Source: Ailurus styani (lineage: Eukaryota > Chordata > Mammalia > Carnivora > Ailuridae). Taken from it: a DNA stretch of 64,000 nucleotides. Within the stretch, counting starts at the first letter, position 1; each line of letters opens with the position of its first letter. The notes below the pieces were generated by a model, which saw only the letters and a program-made list of their open reading frames with translations, was not told the DNA's origin and ran no database searches. The DNA lies in the NCBI GenBank assembly GCA_002007465.1, contig LNAC01000003.1, positions 8,104,416 through 8,168,415 of the forward strand. The letters run 5' to 3'. The position numbers were made by a program, and so were the translations under genes. Shown here piece by piece: positions 44,800 through 56,395 of this stretch.

Positions 44800-45120
44800 A
44801 CTTTTCTAGCTTGCATGATTTCCGAGAAGCCAGATATAATTCTTATTTCTGTTCCTCTCTTGGTTTGGTGTTTTTAAAGTTTGGCTTCTATCAGCATTTT
44901 TCTTTATCTTTGATTTTCTCTAGTTTGAATATTATATGCCTTGATATAGTTTTATTTGTTTTTGATTTGGGGTTTTTGTTGTTGTTGTTGTTGGTTTTTG
45001 CATTTATTACTTGGTCTTCTCTGAGTTTCCTGGAGCTGTAGTTTTGGTAGCTAGCATTAATTTGGGGGAATTCCCTCTCTTTTTTCTTCAAACACTTACT
45101 CTTTTTCTTCTTTCTTTTGA

Positions 45121-45530
45121 GACTTTAGTAGAGCTCCAGGAGGTAAAACTCATAGAATTGTGGAGCCCACTGGTGACTGGGTCCCTCGGGCATTTTTATC
45201 TCTCAGAATCATCCACAATCAGCCTCCAGCAATTCATCAATTGCAGTTGCAGTTCAGGTACACGGGACCGCTTCCCATGGAGGTTTTGCTCCCTTAAGCT
45301 GTGGTTCACTCAATTTGTCTGTCTGTCTCTCTAGTTTTGGAGACAGCAGTTCACTCTGTGATCTCACTTCTCTTAGGGATCTAAGAAGGGCTGTTGATTT
45401 TTCAGTTTGCTCAGCTTTGCTTGGTGTAAGGATAGAGCGGCAACTTCTATGCTTATGAGTCAAACCAGAAAACAGAAGTCTCTGACAATAGGGTTTTTTT
45501 CCCAATAAATTTTATTAAGCAATGTCTTAC
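45121..45530 (-). repeat. Probable 5'-ward continuation of the L1
   Basis: GGTGTAAGGATAGAGCGGCA and ACCAGAAAACAGAAGTCTCT recall sequence found toward the 5' side of old L1s read antisense, so the block may extend to here. Weak match. Confidence 0.35.
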
Positions 45531-46590
45531 GAGTAACTAGACATATCTGTACATCACTATCATTCGACATTGCCGGCCCCTTCAAATTCCTATTTGAGAA
45601 GGGTGAGATCTCATCACAAACCTTATCTCCTTCATTGTTTTTACTGACTCCTCCCTTTATGTTCTTCCAAATGATCCTACTACTCCTTGACAGCCTTCCA
45701 GGACAATCAAGACAATGGAAATATAGTGTAGGCTCCTCCTCTTACTGCTTTCTCCATTAACGAATAGCACCAAAAATTCTGTGGAATTTACTTTTCTCCA
45801 CTTTCTTACCTGGTACTTTTGGCTCTAGGGTGAATCTTTATTATGTTACAGATTTCAAAGAAAAATATGTAGTGGTGACACTATATTATAGGATTCCGGA
45901 AACTTTTTGCAAGTTGTGATTTAAGAATGAAATTTTAGCCCCATTAAAAGCATTTAGGGTTTGCAAAAATATTCTGAAGAGTGTCCTTTCTTTCCACACC
46001 CACGGGCCCATCATCTGCTTAGTACGGTGCTTGACACTTAGGAACTCTTACGTGTTAGTGTCTATCGAACAACGTGTTAGGCGCTGGGGAATGAGCATGA
46101 ATGAGCCCAACAAGATTTCATTGCTCATTCTTTCACACCCATAAAACTTCCCCAGAGGGCTATAGGGAGGCTACCCTGGAGATCATACTGGAAAATCCTG
46201 CAACACCAGTTTATTAAAAAGATGTTTCTTTCTTTATTTGTATAACTCCACAGTTCTGCTTAAGCTATGAGAACAGATAGTCCCATAAAATCATCCATTT
46301 TATCTGGATTTTTAACTTCCAGTTGGAGGTATATTCTGAAAACAGGTACAGTTCCTCTCAGGCTTTGGGCAAGAAAATTGTAATGCCCTATGTCACATTC
46401 CCAGATATTTTTACCTGAATATAGCAATTTGGGGACTTTCTCCCCACAGTCTTAAGCTGGGGTGCAATACCAAGTTATACATATTTAGCTTCCAAGGGAC
46501 CACACACAACGATTCAGCTTTGGGGCTGTCTGGGCTTAAACAGATATTTCTGGTAATAGCAGAATCCCTCTATAGGTATCTTCTCCTATG
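45531..46590. other. Unassigned DNA
   Basis: About 46,000-46,130 may hold an ancient LINE/SINE trace (GTGCTTGACACTTAGGAACT, then TAGGCGCTGGGGAATGAGCA). No gene. Confidence 0.3.
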
Positions 46591-46790
46591 TTTTTTTTTT
46601 TTTAAGATTTTATTTATTTATTTGTCAGAGAGAGGGAGAGCACAAGCAGGCAGAGTGGCAGGCAGAGGAAAAGAGAGAAGCAGGCTCTCTGCTGAGCAAG
46701 GAGCCTGATGCAGGATTCGATCCCAGGACCCTGGGATCGTGACCTGAGCCGAAGGCAGCGGCTTTAACCCACTGAGCCACCCAGGCGCCC
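46591..46790 (-). repeat. CAN-SINE, young type, no visible TSD
   Basis: Poly-T, AAGATTTTATTTATTTATTT, GGACCCTGGGATCGTGACCT, then GGCTTTAACCCACTGAGCCA and CCCAGGCGCCC. The flanks (TATCTTCTCCTATG on the left, GAAGGAAGAAACATTT on the right) share no duplication. Confidence 0.93.
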
Positions 46791-48118
46791 GAAGGAAGAA
46801 ACATTTATCTAGCAGTATTACATGTCCAAATAATAAGAAAAGGAAACATAAGGAAATAAAACAATAGCTCTGTTCTCTCTGAAGCAGAACTTGGGGGAGG
46901 GGGCTAACTCATCATTACCACTACCGCTACCAGCTGCAGAATTCTTCCAATGGTTACCTGTACACTCATTTGGTACTTACTATATAATCTTCTACCCCTC
47001 AATATCTCAAACATTTGTTTCTTTAACCTTTTGGGAACAAGTGATGAATAAGATCTACTTAGTATTCTAACTACATGTGTTCAGAAAACTATCATGAAGC
47101 ATCTGGAAATGTCAAAACCAAGTAAGCAAATGTGCTTTGATCACTTACACATTCAATAAATATAACATATGAACTACAGCACAGAGTTCAAAATTTTCCC
47201 ACCCTACATGAGAGTGTATAAATAAAAGAGGCTTAACCAAACTTCATCAGGCAGTTTCTGGAATTAAAACAACTGGGCTATTCGCCACACCCCACAGTTT
47301 GGAATGTCGACAATCAGGATTTAGGGGGTGTAAGACTCCAGCTAAATTAAGATGATGCAAACCATTGCGTTAGATGATGGAGAAGGTCTGCTTTCCTCCT
47401 ACTCAAAATGCCTGGGAAACAGGAAATAGGAGTCCAATTAAGATGGCCTTTCTGTAGTAGAAAAGTAATTGTTACATGCCAGCGAACAGTGAATGAATAT
47501 TATTGATGATTCTGTGATCAAAGGAGACTTAGTTTTTGCTATTGTGACAGCCATTTGACTGCTGCTTTGCAGATCAAAACAAATTAATATGTTTGTGATG
47601 ACTGCACAATAACAGTGAGAAAAATAAAAACTTGCTCTTGATCCTTGCTAGGGGAAGAAAAAGCCCAAGACATGTCCAAGATGGAAGTAATTCAGAATTC
47701 TCTCCAAAGCATGTACATATATGCTATGCTAACGGGTATTTTAGTCAAGGTGGAGACTATGTTGGCATAGATACCTAACGTTTTAGTACCCACTTGCATT
47801 TTGAGCTGTCTAGTATCTTATTTGGGGGGTAATTTCCCATGGTGTGTAATCTTGTTAGGAGGCAGTATCTTATTTCCTGCTACATAGGGCAAAGAGAACA
47901 GGGTACACCCTGGTACTCAGTTAGTGATAACGATTTAATCTCTGCTATTGGATATTTACACACAAGACTTGGAATATTTACTCTGTGTTACATACAAGGA
48001 TAGAAGAAATTCATTTGAGCATCAATGCTATGTTTGGGTTAAATGAGATGCTTAGAGATACCTGTTCAGATGAGCCTTCTATCAGTAGAGTTAGCTCCTG
48101 ATAGCAGGTATGTAATTA
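46791..48118. other. Unassigned DNA
   Basis: No recognised repeat or gene. It looks unique, AT-rich and without notable structure. Confidence 0.35.
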
Positions 48119-48192
48119 TGTGTGTGTGTGTGTGTGTGTGTATACATATATATATATATATATATATATATGCATGTGTGCATATATATATG
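48119..48192. repeat. Compound (TG)n(TA)n microsatellite
   Basis: About 11 TG units, then TATACA and about 12 TA units, then TGCATGTGTGCATATATATA. Alternating purine-pyrimidine throughout, so Z-DNA or cruciform formation is possible. Confidence 0.95.
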
Positions 48193-48232
48193 CTAAAATA
48201 TATACCTCCTTAAGTGTATGTGTATATGTATT

Positions 48233-48424
48233 CTTTTTTTTTAAAAAGATTTTATTTATTTATTTGACAGAGAGATCACAAGCAGGCAGAGACAGGCAGA
48301 GAGAGAGAAGGAAGCAGGCTCCCTGCTGAGCAGAAAGCCCATTGCGGGCCTCAATCCCAGGACCCTGAGATCATGACCTGAGCCAAAGGCAGAGGCTTTA
48401 ACCCACTGAGCCACCCAGGCGCCC
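48233..48424 (-). repeat. CAN-SINE, young type
   Basis: AAAAGATTTTATTTATTTAT, GAGAGATCACAAGCAGGCAG, GGACCCTGAGATCATGACCT, then GGCTTTAACCCACTGAGCCA and CCCAGGCGCCC. Its tail abuts the AT-rich sequence after the TG/TA microsatellite. No clear TSD. Confidence 0.93.
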
Positions 48425-49214
48425 AAGGCTGAACTATGTTTAGATCCCTGATACCAGTCGCTAAGATAAAACTCTCTCATGCCATACTGAGAGCATTGGT
48501 ACTTATAAAACTTTGTTAAAGTTTTCTCCTATGTGTTTGAAGAAACTGATATCTTTAATCATCATCTCCAAGTGACCATATAAAGAAACACACTTGAAAG
48601 ATTACAAGCATAATGGATTGTACAAATTTGAACACTTGTCACCTGTTCTTTGTTTGGTCCTGCTGTACCCTCCCCTTAGCTGCCTACATTTGGTTTATTT
48701 TCCATCACAACTATCAGTGATACATTCAGTCTTATTAGGTTACAAGGAAGAATTAAGGAACAGCTTTGTGTCCCTTTTAGAATCCTTTCATCCTATTGTC
48801 TGAAACTCACGTCTTTCTTTCCATCTGGCCACACAGGAAGAGTTGAGAATGAAAATATCAAAACCTGTCTTCATACATTCATTGATCATTTCTCTTCTAG
48901 AGTTCTCCATTCCTAACTCACTGTTCTTTTCCAACAAATTATTTTTGTTCTCTTTCATCACCAGACATTACCTTTGTGATGGCCCTAACACACAAGCCTT
49001 TGCTAAATTGTCCTTGAAAATAATTCTCTGGGAACTGTTTTAGAGAATGGACAGTATTTCTTTCCATAGATTTAAACAAATTGCAATTTAGTGTTTTCAA
49101 AATAGAAAAAAAATGATGGCAGTTGTTATTTTTATGAAAGAAGAAAAGAAAAATCATTGGCCTGAAATCTGCAAAGGACCATGAGATACATAAATATAAT
49201 TCTTTTATTTACTC
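48425..49214. other. Unassigned AT-rich DNA
   Basis: Open frames of 66-72 codons on both strands match nothing I know. No repeat family recognised. Confidence 0.35.
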
Positions 49215-49445
49215 AGAGAGGAAAAGAATAGGGGTGCCTGGGTGGTTCAGTTGTTAAACAGCTGCCTTCGGCTCAGGTCATGATCCCAGGGTCCTGAGAT
49301 TGAGCCCCGCATCGGGCTCCCTGCTCGGCAGGAAGCCTGCTTCTCCCTCTCCCACTCCCCCTGCTTGTGTTCCCTCTCTTGCTGCGTCTCTTTCTGTCCA
49401 ATAAATAAATAAAATCTTAAAAAAGAGAGAGAGAGGAAAAGAATA
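49215..49445 (+). repeat. CAN-SINE with perfect 16-bp TSD
   Basis: The body (49,231-49,429) starts GGGGTGCCTGGGTGGTTCAG with GTTAAACAGCTGCCTTCGGC and ends CAATAAATAAATAAAATCTT. The TSD AGAGAGGAAAAGAATA is perfect at 49,215-49,230 and 49,430-49,445. Confidence 0.95.
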
Positions 49446-49724
49446 ACCTTCATTCTCTTTAAGAATTTGTATGAAAGCAATAATAAAATAAGACAGAAGA
49501 AACAAGAGGTCAAAAGGACATAACCTCTTGGAGAATTGAAAACAATTATACGTGTAAGTAAGTTATTGTATGTGGTTCCCTACACTTGTTTTAAAAAATA
49601 CAGAGACACAGTATTACACTATCACTCTATGAATGCATGCTAGATACATTGTATAAAATTACACATTGAATTACAAATGCCAATGGGAAATGTATTGCAT
49701 GTGCCTGCATTCTCTAGCTTGGAA

Positions 49725-50169
49725 GGTGTGTTAGTGAGAAACAGAATTAATAGGATGTATACATATATATAGAGAGGGAAAGATTTATTTTCAGGAATTG
49801 ACTCACATGACTGGGGGCAAGCAAGTCTAAAATCCATAGAGCAGAAAAAAGCTGGAAATTCAGCTAAGAATCGATGTTGCAATCTTGAGTCCAAAGACTG
49901 GAAATTCAGGTAGAAATTCTCTACTGCAGTTTGAAGACAGAATTCCTTCTACTTTGGAAAGTCTTAGTCTTTGCTCTTAAGGCCTTCAATTGTTTGGATG
50001 AGGCTCACCCACATTCTGGAGGATAATCTACTTTACTCAAAGTCTACTGACTCAAATATTCATTACATCTAAAAAAAAAATACCTTTGTAGCAACACCTA
50101 GATAGTTGTTTGACTAAACAACTTGGCACCATACTCTAGCCAAATTGACACATAGAATTAATCATCATA
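49725..50169 (-). mobile_element. MaLR-type LTR
   Basis: Read on +, GTGAGAAACAGAATTAATAG, GGAATTGACTCACATGACTG, then GGATGAGGCTCACCCACATT, CTACTTTACTCAAAGTCTAC, GTTTGACTAAACAACTTGGC and AATTGACACATAGAATTAAT are the antisense of the MaLR LTR whose sense end begins TGTGATGGTTAATTTTATGT. Same family as 55,018-55,411. Solo; no viral genes nearby. Confidence 0.7.
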
Positions 50170-51500
50170 GAAGGTCTGGAGGGAAAGGACATTTTGTATC
50201 TAATCTGGTTATAGTTGCTTGTGATCTTTTCTTTTATGGGCATTATTCTCAAATGACTTTACTAAATATCTGTAACTGTTTTGAATATGTGACATATAGA
50301 TTCATGTTTAGTACGTTGTACTATAATATTCAACCATGGTAGATTTTTCCACTGAATACACATGAGTACGTTATGTCCATTCTTTTCTGCAAGTCAGCCA
50401 CTGGTGGCTCATGCTTTGCTTCATCCCTTAACACAGCAGCTCACATAGAAAATAGTGTGAAGAACAGAGTAGACAAGGACTAATTAAAATTACACAAATA
50501 AGAATTGTGTCCCCAAAGATGGAAGAATGAGAACATTTTGTTCTGACTTATTGAGAATCAGAAAAATGAATTAAACAGGAAGGCATACCAGGATGCTTTA
50601 AATAGAGTAGCAGATTATAAACCTACATAGTAACTGTTATGTGTTACAAGTCACTTCTGTTGCTTAGCAGAGCCTACTCTTAGTTATATCTGGAGACTGT
50701 GTATCAAGAACTTCTGGAAACATCCCCATCTCATAAAAATCAAACTCCACCAAAACTAAGGGCACAAGGCTAACTGTATTGTTGCTTCAGAAACTGGATC
50801 TGCTTCTTTCTGATATGACTTGATAATTAACGGACTACTCAGCATGATTTTTGTTCTACATCTTGCAACCAATTCCCACACATGACATATTAGAAAAGTC
50901 ATTTCAACAGATTGTCAAGTAAAGAAGATAACAAAAGAAAGCCAAATGTATGAATGTCTTATGTTTAAGCTCCTATAAAAAGGCTCTATTTTTGTTTGTT
51001 TTTGTTTTTATAATGAACAAAGATGCAATATTTTGCTCTGAACTCTTCTGTGTGATAGCTAAAATTCCCCCTTGCAGCACACATGGTAAGTCATTTTATA
51101 TTACCTTGGTAATTTCATGAATGTCTTTTTTCATTGAGATTCCATCTGTGTCCAGTAGAAGGAGCACTCAGCTAAAAGGAAAATAAAATAGACTTAAAAC
51201 AAAATTTCTAAAATGCTCGCAACCCTGGGATTAACTCCGCTTCAGAGACAATTGCTCTGAAGCTAGTCTGTGGTCTGTGGATGGGCAGTTTTACAGGAAC
51301 CTGATTCAGGACGCAGCTGTTAGGCCCCAAACTAAAATGTGGGCCCGGACTCACTCCACCTTTGGTGACTTTATCCCTGGGAGGGTCTCAAAACTGCTGG
51401 TCAGGTTCCCAGTAGCTAATGCCCAGAGGAAAAATTGTCCCCCAAACTAGGGTCACCTTTCTGGACTTTTATTAGATATTGACCTGATAATTCTTTACTA
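50170..51500. other. Unassigned DNA
   Basis: Mostly AT-rich. About 51,215-51,460 is GC-richer (GGGCCCGGACTCACTCCACC) and unassigned. No gene. Confidence 0.35.
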
Positions 51501-51967
51501 CAGTAGTGTCCCCCCCAATTTTATCTGCAGGGGGTACATTCCAAGACCCCCAGTGGATGCCTGAAAATGCAGATAACACTAAACTCTGTACATACTGTGT
51601 TTTTTCCTGTACCTACCAATGATAAAGTTTAATTTATGAATTAGGCACAGTAAGAAATTAACAACAGCTAATAATGAAACAAGACAATTATAACAATATA
51701 TATGGTAATAAAGGTTATGTGGATGGCGTTTCTCTCTCCAAATATCTTATTGTGTTGTACTTACCTTCCTTGTGAGGATGTGAGAGGATAAAATGCCTAC
51801 GTGATAAGATGAAGGGAGGTGAATGACGTAGGCATTGTGACATTGAGTCAGGCTACCACTGACCTTCTGATGGCCTGTCAGAAGGAGGATCACCTGCTAT
51901 CAGATCGAGGTTGACCCCTGGTAACTGATACCACGAAAGGAAACCCATGTGTAGGAGAGAACTATGC
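51501..51967. mobile_element. Tigger-related MITE (TcMar-Tigger, non-autonomous)
   Basis: It starts CAGTAGTGTCCCCCCCAATT after a TA. TTCCAAGACCCCCAGTGGAT, GATAAAGTTTAATTTATGAA, TTAGGCACAGTAAGAAATTA, CAAATATCTTATTGTGTTGT and AAAATGCCTACGTGATAAGA follow, then TGGCCTGTCAGAAGGAGGAT and a decayed right inverted end (GAAACCCATGTG, about 51,950). No transposase remains. I recall this as a MER8/Tigger-derived element; the exact name is uncertain. Confidence 0.78.
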
Positions 51968-52094
51968 CTTTTGTGAGCTTCCCAGTGCCATCTGGCTAAT
52001 GAGTTTTATATTACGTTTAGATGTTCTCTGTTAGTAGCAATGTTGGTTCAAAATATGTAGTCTTACATTGCGAGAAGTAGACTACATTACTATT

Positions 52095-52314
52095 TCTTAA
52101 CTCTTTTTTTTTTTAAGATTTTATTTATTTATTTGACAGAGAGAAAGATCGCAAGTAGGCAGAGAGGCAGGCAGAGAGAGAGAGGAGGAAGCAGGCTCCC
52201 TGCTGAGCAGAGAGCCCCATGCGGGCCTCGATCCCAGGACCCTGAGATCATGACCTGAGCCGAAGGCAGAGGCTTTAACCCACTGAGCCACCCAGGCGCC
52301 CTCTTAACTCTTTT
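52095..52314 (-). repeat. CAN-SINE, young type, with perfect TSD
   Basis: The body (52,108-52,301) has the GGCTTTAACCCACTGAGCC head and CCAGGCGCCC end. The TSD TCTTAACTCTTTT is at 52,095-52,107 and 52,302-52,314. Confidence 0.96.
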
Positions 52315-53026
52315 ATATTCTTCCTGTCTCTCTTAAATTTGGATGCATCTAATGACCACGCTATTGAGGACCAAAACCAAGTTTTATGACATCTAGTCTG
52401 CATACTATAATGTGGAAAATGTTGGTTTTAACATCACTTATATAATTTTTCTGAGCTGTACTTGTGCTTGCTTATTGATTGCCTTGGACCTTGGAGGCTT
52501 TCTTTCAATTTAAAGAACCTCCCTATCTGAAGGTTGCCTCTTCTCCCCTAAGCATATTAGAAAGGTTCAGCTTGAAGTCAATTCCATTCCTGACTTCTAC
52601 TTCTCATTCTTCTTTGATCTCTATCTATTCTGGAATACCATTTTACTTATTCTTTGCGTGATATACATAGTGTTTTTACTCATTAAGGGGTAGCAAGTTT
52701 GGTGGGCAAGATGATTTTGTTGCAACCCTACATTTCAAACTCTCCTAAGACAGGTTTTAAGCTCTTAGTTTTCCTTATTTTGTGGATCCCATAGAAGCTT
52801 CTGAACATGATCTTAATTCAATGTGTTTCACTGAAAGAATTTTAACTGGTATGTGGTGTGGTTTGTCCCCATTATTTAATAGCTATGATTTTAGTGCATA
52901 TAAAAAATAACCTGAAACCCATGACTTCATAAATATGGCTATGGTAATATGGACATCATGAATAACAGACACATTAATGAGAAGATTAAGGGATCTTTCA
53001 AAATTCATGAAGGCGGTGGATAAATG
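52315..53026. other. Unassigned DNA
   Basis: No family recognised. The 60-codon frame at 52,479-52,661 matches nothing I know. Confidence 0.35.
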
Positions 53027-53515
53027 TGGTAGGCTGTTTGTAACCATAGTTCCCATTAGCTCACAATGTGACGCTGTCACTGCTCTTACCCATTTCCCCA
53101 CGTGTCAATCTGAGCTAGCCTTATAACTTGCTTTGGCTCACAGAATGTGGTGGGAATGACAAGATGCCCATTCCAAGCCAAGGCTTCAGAAGACTTGCAC
53201 ATTTTGCTTCCTTGAAAACTTGCCAAGAAATTAGAACAAGCAGAGGCTAGTTTGCTGGATTATGAGAGACCAAATGAAGCTGGGCTGGGTCTTCCCAGCT
53301 GTGGACAGTCTGGGTCAGCCAGCTCCCAGGAATCCTCCTTTCACTGGCTCCCTGCCAGCTGCAAATATGTAAGTGAGTCCAGCCAAGATCAGCTGGGAGT
53401 TGATTCAAATCAACAAAACCATCCAGCTGACCCAGTCTCAGGAGCAAAAACAAATATTTATTAGCTCATGCTGCTGAGGTTTTATTAAGCAGTAGTATTG
53501 TGACAATAGATAATG
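53027..53515 (+). mobile_element. MLT1-type (MaLR) LTR
   Basis: Starts TGTGGTAGGCTGTTTGTAAC and ends near GACAATAGATAATGA. Internal landmarks are AACTTGCTTTGGCTCACAGA, GAGGCTAGTTTGCTGGATTA, GAGAGACCAAATGAAGCTGG, GTAAGTGAGTCCAGCCAAGA and CCAGCTGACCCAGTCTCAGG. MLT1C/D-like from memory. Solo LTR. Confidence 0.72.
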
Positions 53516-53976
53516 AATATAGAGTATGACCAAAATTTGAGAAAACACTGATTTATGTAGTTTACTAGCTACTGTCTTTGATCTTTTGACGTGTATTCTA
53601 TAATATCGCATGCTTCAGAATCAATTCCAGAGCAGGTTATGGGAGAAAAACAGATTGGACTTCGGGGTCTATTTCTTCTCCTTTTCTTCCCTATGGAATT
53701 CTCTCCCAAAAACTTTCCTCACTATTACTATAAAATTTTAAAGCAGTGGCTAGGTACAGATAGATAATGAATGAGGTATAAAAGAGATCATCAAAGGGAA
53801 GGAGGCAATCCAGTCAACATCACTTTCATAAATGTTCATTAATCTCTTTAATTGCTTAAAAGTTTAAGCTCCAACTCCAATGATTGGTCAGCAACGCTTG
53901 TTTCTAAAGGAGACCCGAACTGTTTTTCTCTTTAACTAGAACGACTTTCTTAGAGTCCTACATTGATTATTCAGGG

Positions 53977-54165
53977 TGCTGTGGAAAAGGAGGAAGATTG
54001 AGTTTGGCGCCAGAGAGACCTGATTTGTGTCCCGGCTTCCCTATTGCCTCTGTGAGTTGGGAGAGTTGCTTCATCTGTGAGCCTCAGTTTCCTCCTCTAT
54101 CAAATCAGGATAATATGATTATTTTTTAAAGAGACCTAAGATATTATACATAAAGTCTGTGGTAG
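53977..54165 (+). repeat. MIR SINE
   Basis: GTTTGGCGCCAGAGAGACCT, TTGTGTCCCGGCTTCCCTAT, GAGCCTCAGTTTCCTCCTCT and ATCAAATCAGGATAATATGA are in MIR order. The middle is well conserved. Confidence 0.8.
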
Positions 54166-54282
54166 AAATACTTATCTAAAATATGGTAGTTCCTTCCTCC
54201 AAGGCAGCTTGTTGTTTCTTAGACACCAGATACCTACAGGTCCTCACTCTTGATTGGATAACATACTCCTCCAACCAGCCTA

Positions 54283-54655
54283 TCTCAGTTCGTTTGGGCT
54301 GCTCTAGTAAAATTCCATAGACCAGGTGGCTGATACACAATAGAAACTTATTTCTCACAGTTCTGGAGGCTTGAAGCCTGAGATCAGGGTACCAGTCCAA
54401 TCAGGTTCTGGTGAGAACCCTTCTTTCTGGTTGTGCTCTGCTGTCCTCTCTCTGTGTCCTCAGATGGTGGTGAGTGGGCAAGAGAACTCTCTGGCTTCCT
54501 CTTTAGAAAAGCACTAATTCTACTCATGAAGCCTCCACGTATGTAACCTAGTCACTTCCCACCCCCCAAGCCCCGGCCGTTATATTGGAGGTTAGGATTT
54601 TTGGGGGAATTTGATTTTGGGGGAAGATGGAAACATTCAGTGCATAACATGTCTC
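54283..54655 (-). mobile_element. MaLR LTR (MLT1B/MST-like)
   Basis: Read on +, CTCAGTTCGTTTGGGCTGCT, ATTCCATAGACCAGGTGGCT, TTATTTCTCACAGTTCTGGA, GGCTTGAAGCCTGAGATCAG and TTCTGGTGAGAACCCTTC, then ATTGGAGGTTAGGATTTTTG and ATTCAGTGCATAACATG. This is the antisense of a MaLR LTR ending in the usual polyadenylation region. Solo. Confidence 0.75.
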
Positions 54656-55017
54656 AAAACACAATGGTTAAATGGTCAACTTTTCCCCAATATTTTCCTA
54701 GGTTTGAAGCTAGGTTAGACAAGATGGTAATCCCAAAATGATTCTTTCCTTTTAACTTTTGAGGAATTGCTCCTATTTTTATCTTTTCATTTAATTGCAG
54801 ATATGTCTTTCCGAAACCATCTTGGGTTCCTATGAAGTGATGTTCTATTAGGTGTATGTTGCATCTCAAGACTGCAAACATGAATATCCGTATAAACTAG
54901 AATTTCAAGACTGAAAGGAATCTTGAGAAGACATTTTATACATTGTTATCTGGTCAGCATTATTTAGAACCTCACAATTCAAAGATTTTGGATCACCCAA
55001 GCTCAACCTCCTTGTGA

Positions 55018-55411
55018 GAGTCAAGGTTCTCCAGAGAAAGAGAACCAATAAACAGATTTATTATGAGGAATTGGCTCACACAATTATGGAGACTGACAAG
55101 TCCAAAATCTGCAGAGCTCATGTCCCCCTTTGAAGATCATCAGGTAGAAAAAGCTGATGTGCCAGATTGAAAGCTTGTAGGCAGGAGAATTCTCTCTCAC
55201 TTGGGGAAGAGTCAGCGTTTTGTTTAATTCAGGCCTTAATGCGCAAGTCCCACCCACATTAGGAAGGACAATCTGCTTTACTCAGTCTGCCAATTTAAAT
55301 GTTAATCTCATCCAAAAAACGCCCTCACAGAAACACCTAGTATAATGTTTGACCAAATATCTGGGCACTCGGATGCCCAGGCAAGCTGACACCTAAAAAT
55401 TAATCATCGCA
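55018..55411 (-). mobile_element. MaLR-type LTR
   Basis: GGTTCTCCAGAGAAAGAGAA, TTATTATGAGGAATTGGCTC, CCCACCCACATTAGGAAGGA, CAATCTGCTTTACTCAGTCT, GTTTGACCAAATATCTGGGC and AAAATTAATCATCGCA are the same landmarks as the 49,725 copy, better conserved. Solo. Confidence 0.78.
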
Positions 55412-55887
55412 TTCCTCATTCCTCAATGAAGATCTGAGACCTAGTGGGAGATAGAGATTTTCTCAAGATACAAGTCGTGACATGTAAGATGGGAACCATC
55501 CATGTGCTGACCATGTTTGAAACCAGATCGCCAAAAGAGGGAAAAAAAGATAGGAAAAAAAGTCTTGGTTTGTAGCATTTGCCTGTGTCTGTGGTGGAAA
55601 GGAAGGGAAAAAGAATTAAAGAAAGAAAGAAAGAAAGAGAAAAAGAACAAGAGGGGCTTAGCAAGAATAAAGTGTGCCATGGGCTGAGCAATGGAATGAG
55701 AGCAACTTTCTGTTTCTAGAGCACAAAAAGAAGATAAAAGGTCTATCTGAAGTCATTAACTCAGCCAGCATTAAAGGATAAACTACATCATATCAATGCT
55801 CTGTGGTTCTACCCTCAGACCACAGACAGGAATCCACTATTAGAAAAATGGTCAGTTCAACTTACAGGATATATCAAAGCTTCCTAA
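55412..55887. other. Unassigned DNA with GAAA microsatellite
   Basis: Holds an imperfect (GAAA)n run at 55,611-55,650. Otherwise nothing recognised. Confidence 0.5.
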
Positions 55888-56099
55888 TTAAACAACTCTT
55901 TATTTTTTATTATTTTTTAAGATTTTATTTATCCATTTGACAGAGAGAGAGCACAGCAGGGGGAACGACAGGCAGAGGGAGAGGGAGAAGCAGGCTCGCT
56001 AAGCAGGGAGCCCAGTGTGGGACCCTAGGATCACGACCTAAGCCAAAGGCAGATGCCTAAGGACTGAGTCACGCGGCGCCCCCACAGTTAAACAACTCT
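55888..56099 (-). repeat. CAN-SINE (older head) with perfect TSD
   Basis: The body (55,900-56,083) has ATTTTATTTATCCATTTGAC, a shortened GCAGGCTCGCTAAGCAGGGA body and a GGACTGAGTCACGCGGCGCC head. The TSD TTAAACAACTCT is at 55,888-55,899 and 56,088-56,099. Confidence 0.94.
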
Positions 56100-56395
56100 G
56101 TATGAGAAACTAACCTGGTCTCTGTGGGTGTGACCTAACATATCATACGTTCCCACGTACCTCCCCCCTGCCTCCCCACTACCCCGATTCAGCCAGACAA
56201 TATCCAGGTCTGTTCATGGACCTTTAGTGGCACCTTTGAAGTAGGCAAGCCAGTTCTCATGGCCTCTGATTTTCCTACCAGGAAAACAGATGTGAAACAA
56301 AGTTTGCTTTTAGTTATAAATTTTAAATCATCAAAACCATAAACTGGAAAAAATGATTCTCATTTTAAATATCCCACTTTACAGTATTTTTATTT

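Larger units (their letters stand above)
41818..45120 (-). repeat. L1 ORF2 antisense block, about 3.3 kb with three nested SINEs
   Basis: Clear antisense L1 landmarks in order: GATTTTTGCATCTGTGTTCA, AATGAGTTAGGGAGTATTTC, GAGGAGAATTGGTATAATTT, GGAATTGGTCCATTTCATCT, TCAAAGAACCAGTTTTTCG, TTGATCCATGTGTTATTTAG, CCCAGCATGTAGTCTATTTT, GAAGTCTCCAACTATGATAG, TAATTGATGCATTTAGACCA, CAGATATATTTC and AGAAAGTCTTTATTTCTCCT. This spans the reverse transcriptase into the endonuclease-side region. Stops and indels abolish any ORF. The SINEs at 43,012, 43,915 and 44,579 interrupt it, each with its own target duplication. A short 3'-region-like segment (GAGCAGTTTTAGAGTTACAG) begins the block. Confidence 0.85.

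Noticed and set aside
48119..48192. CRISPR-like or satellite array
   Set aside because: Plain TG/TA microsatellite with no spacers.
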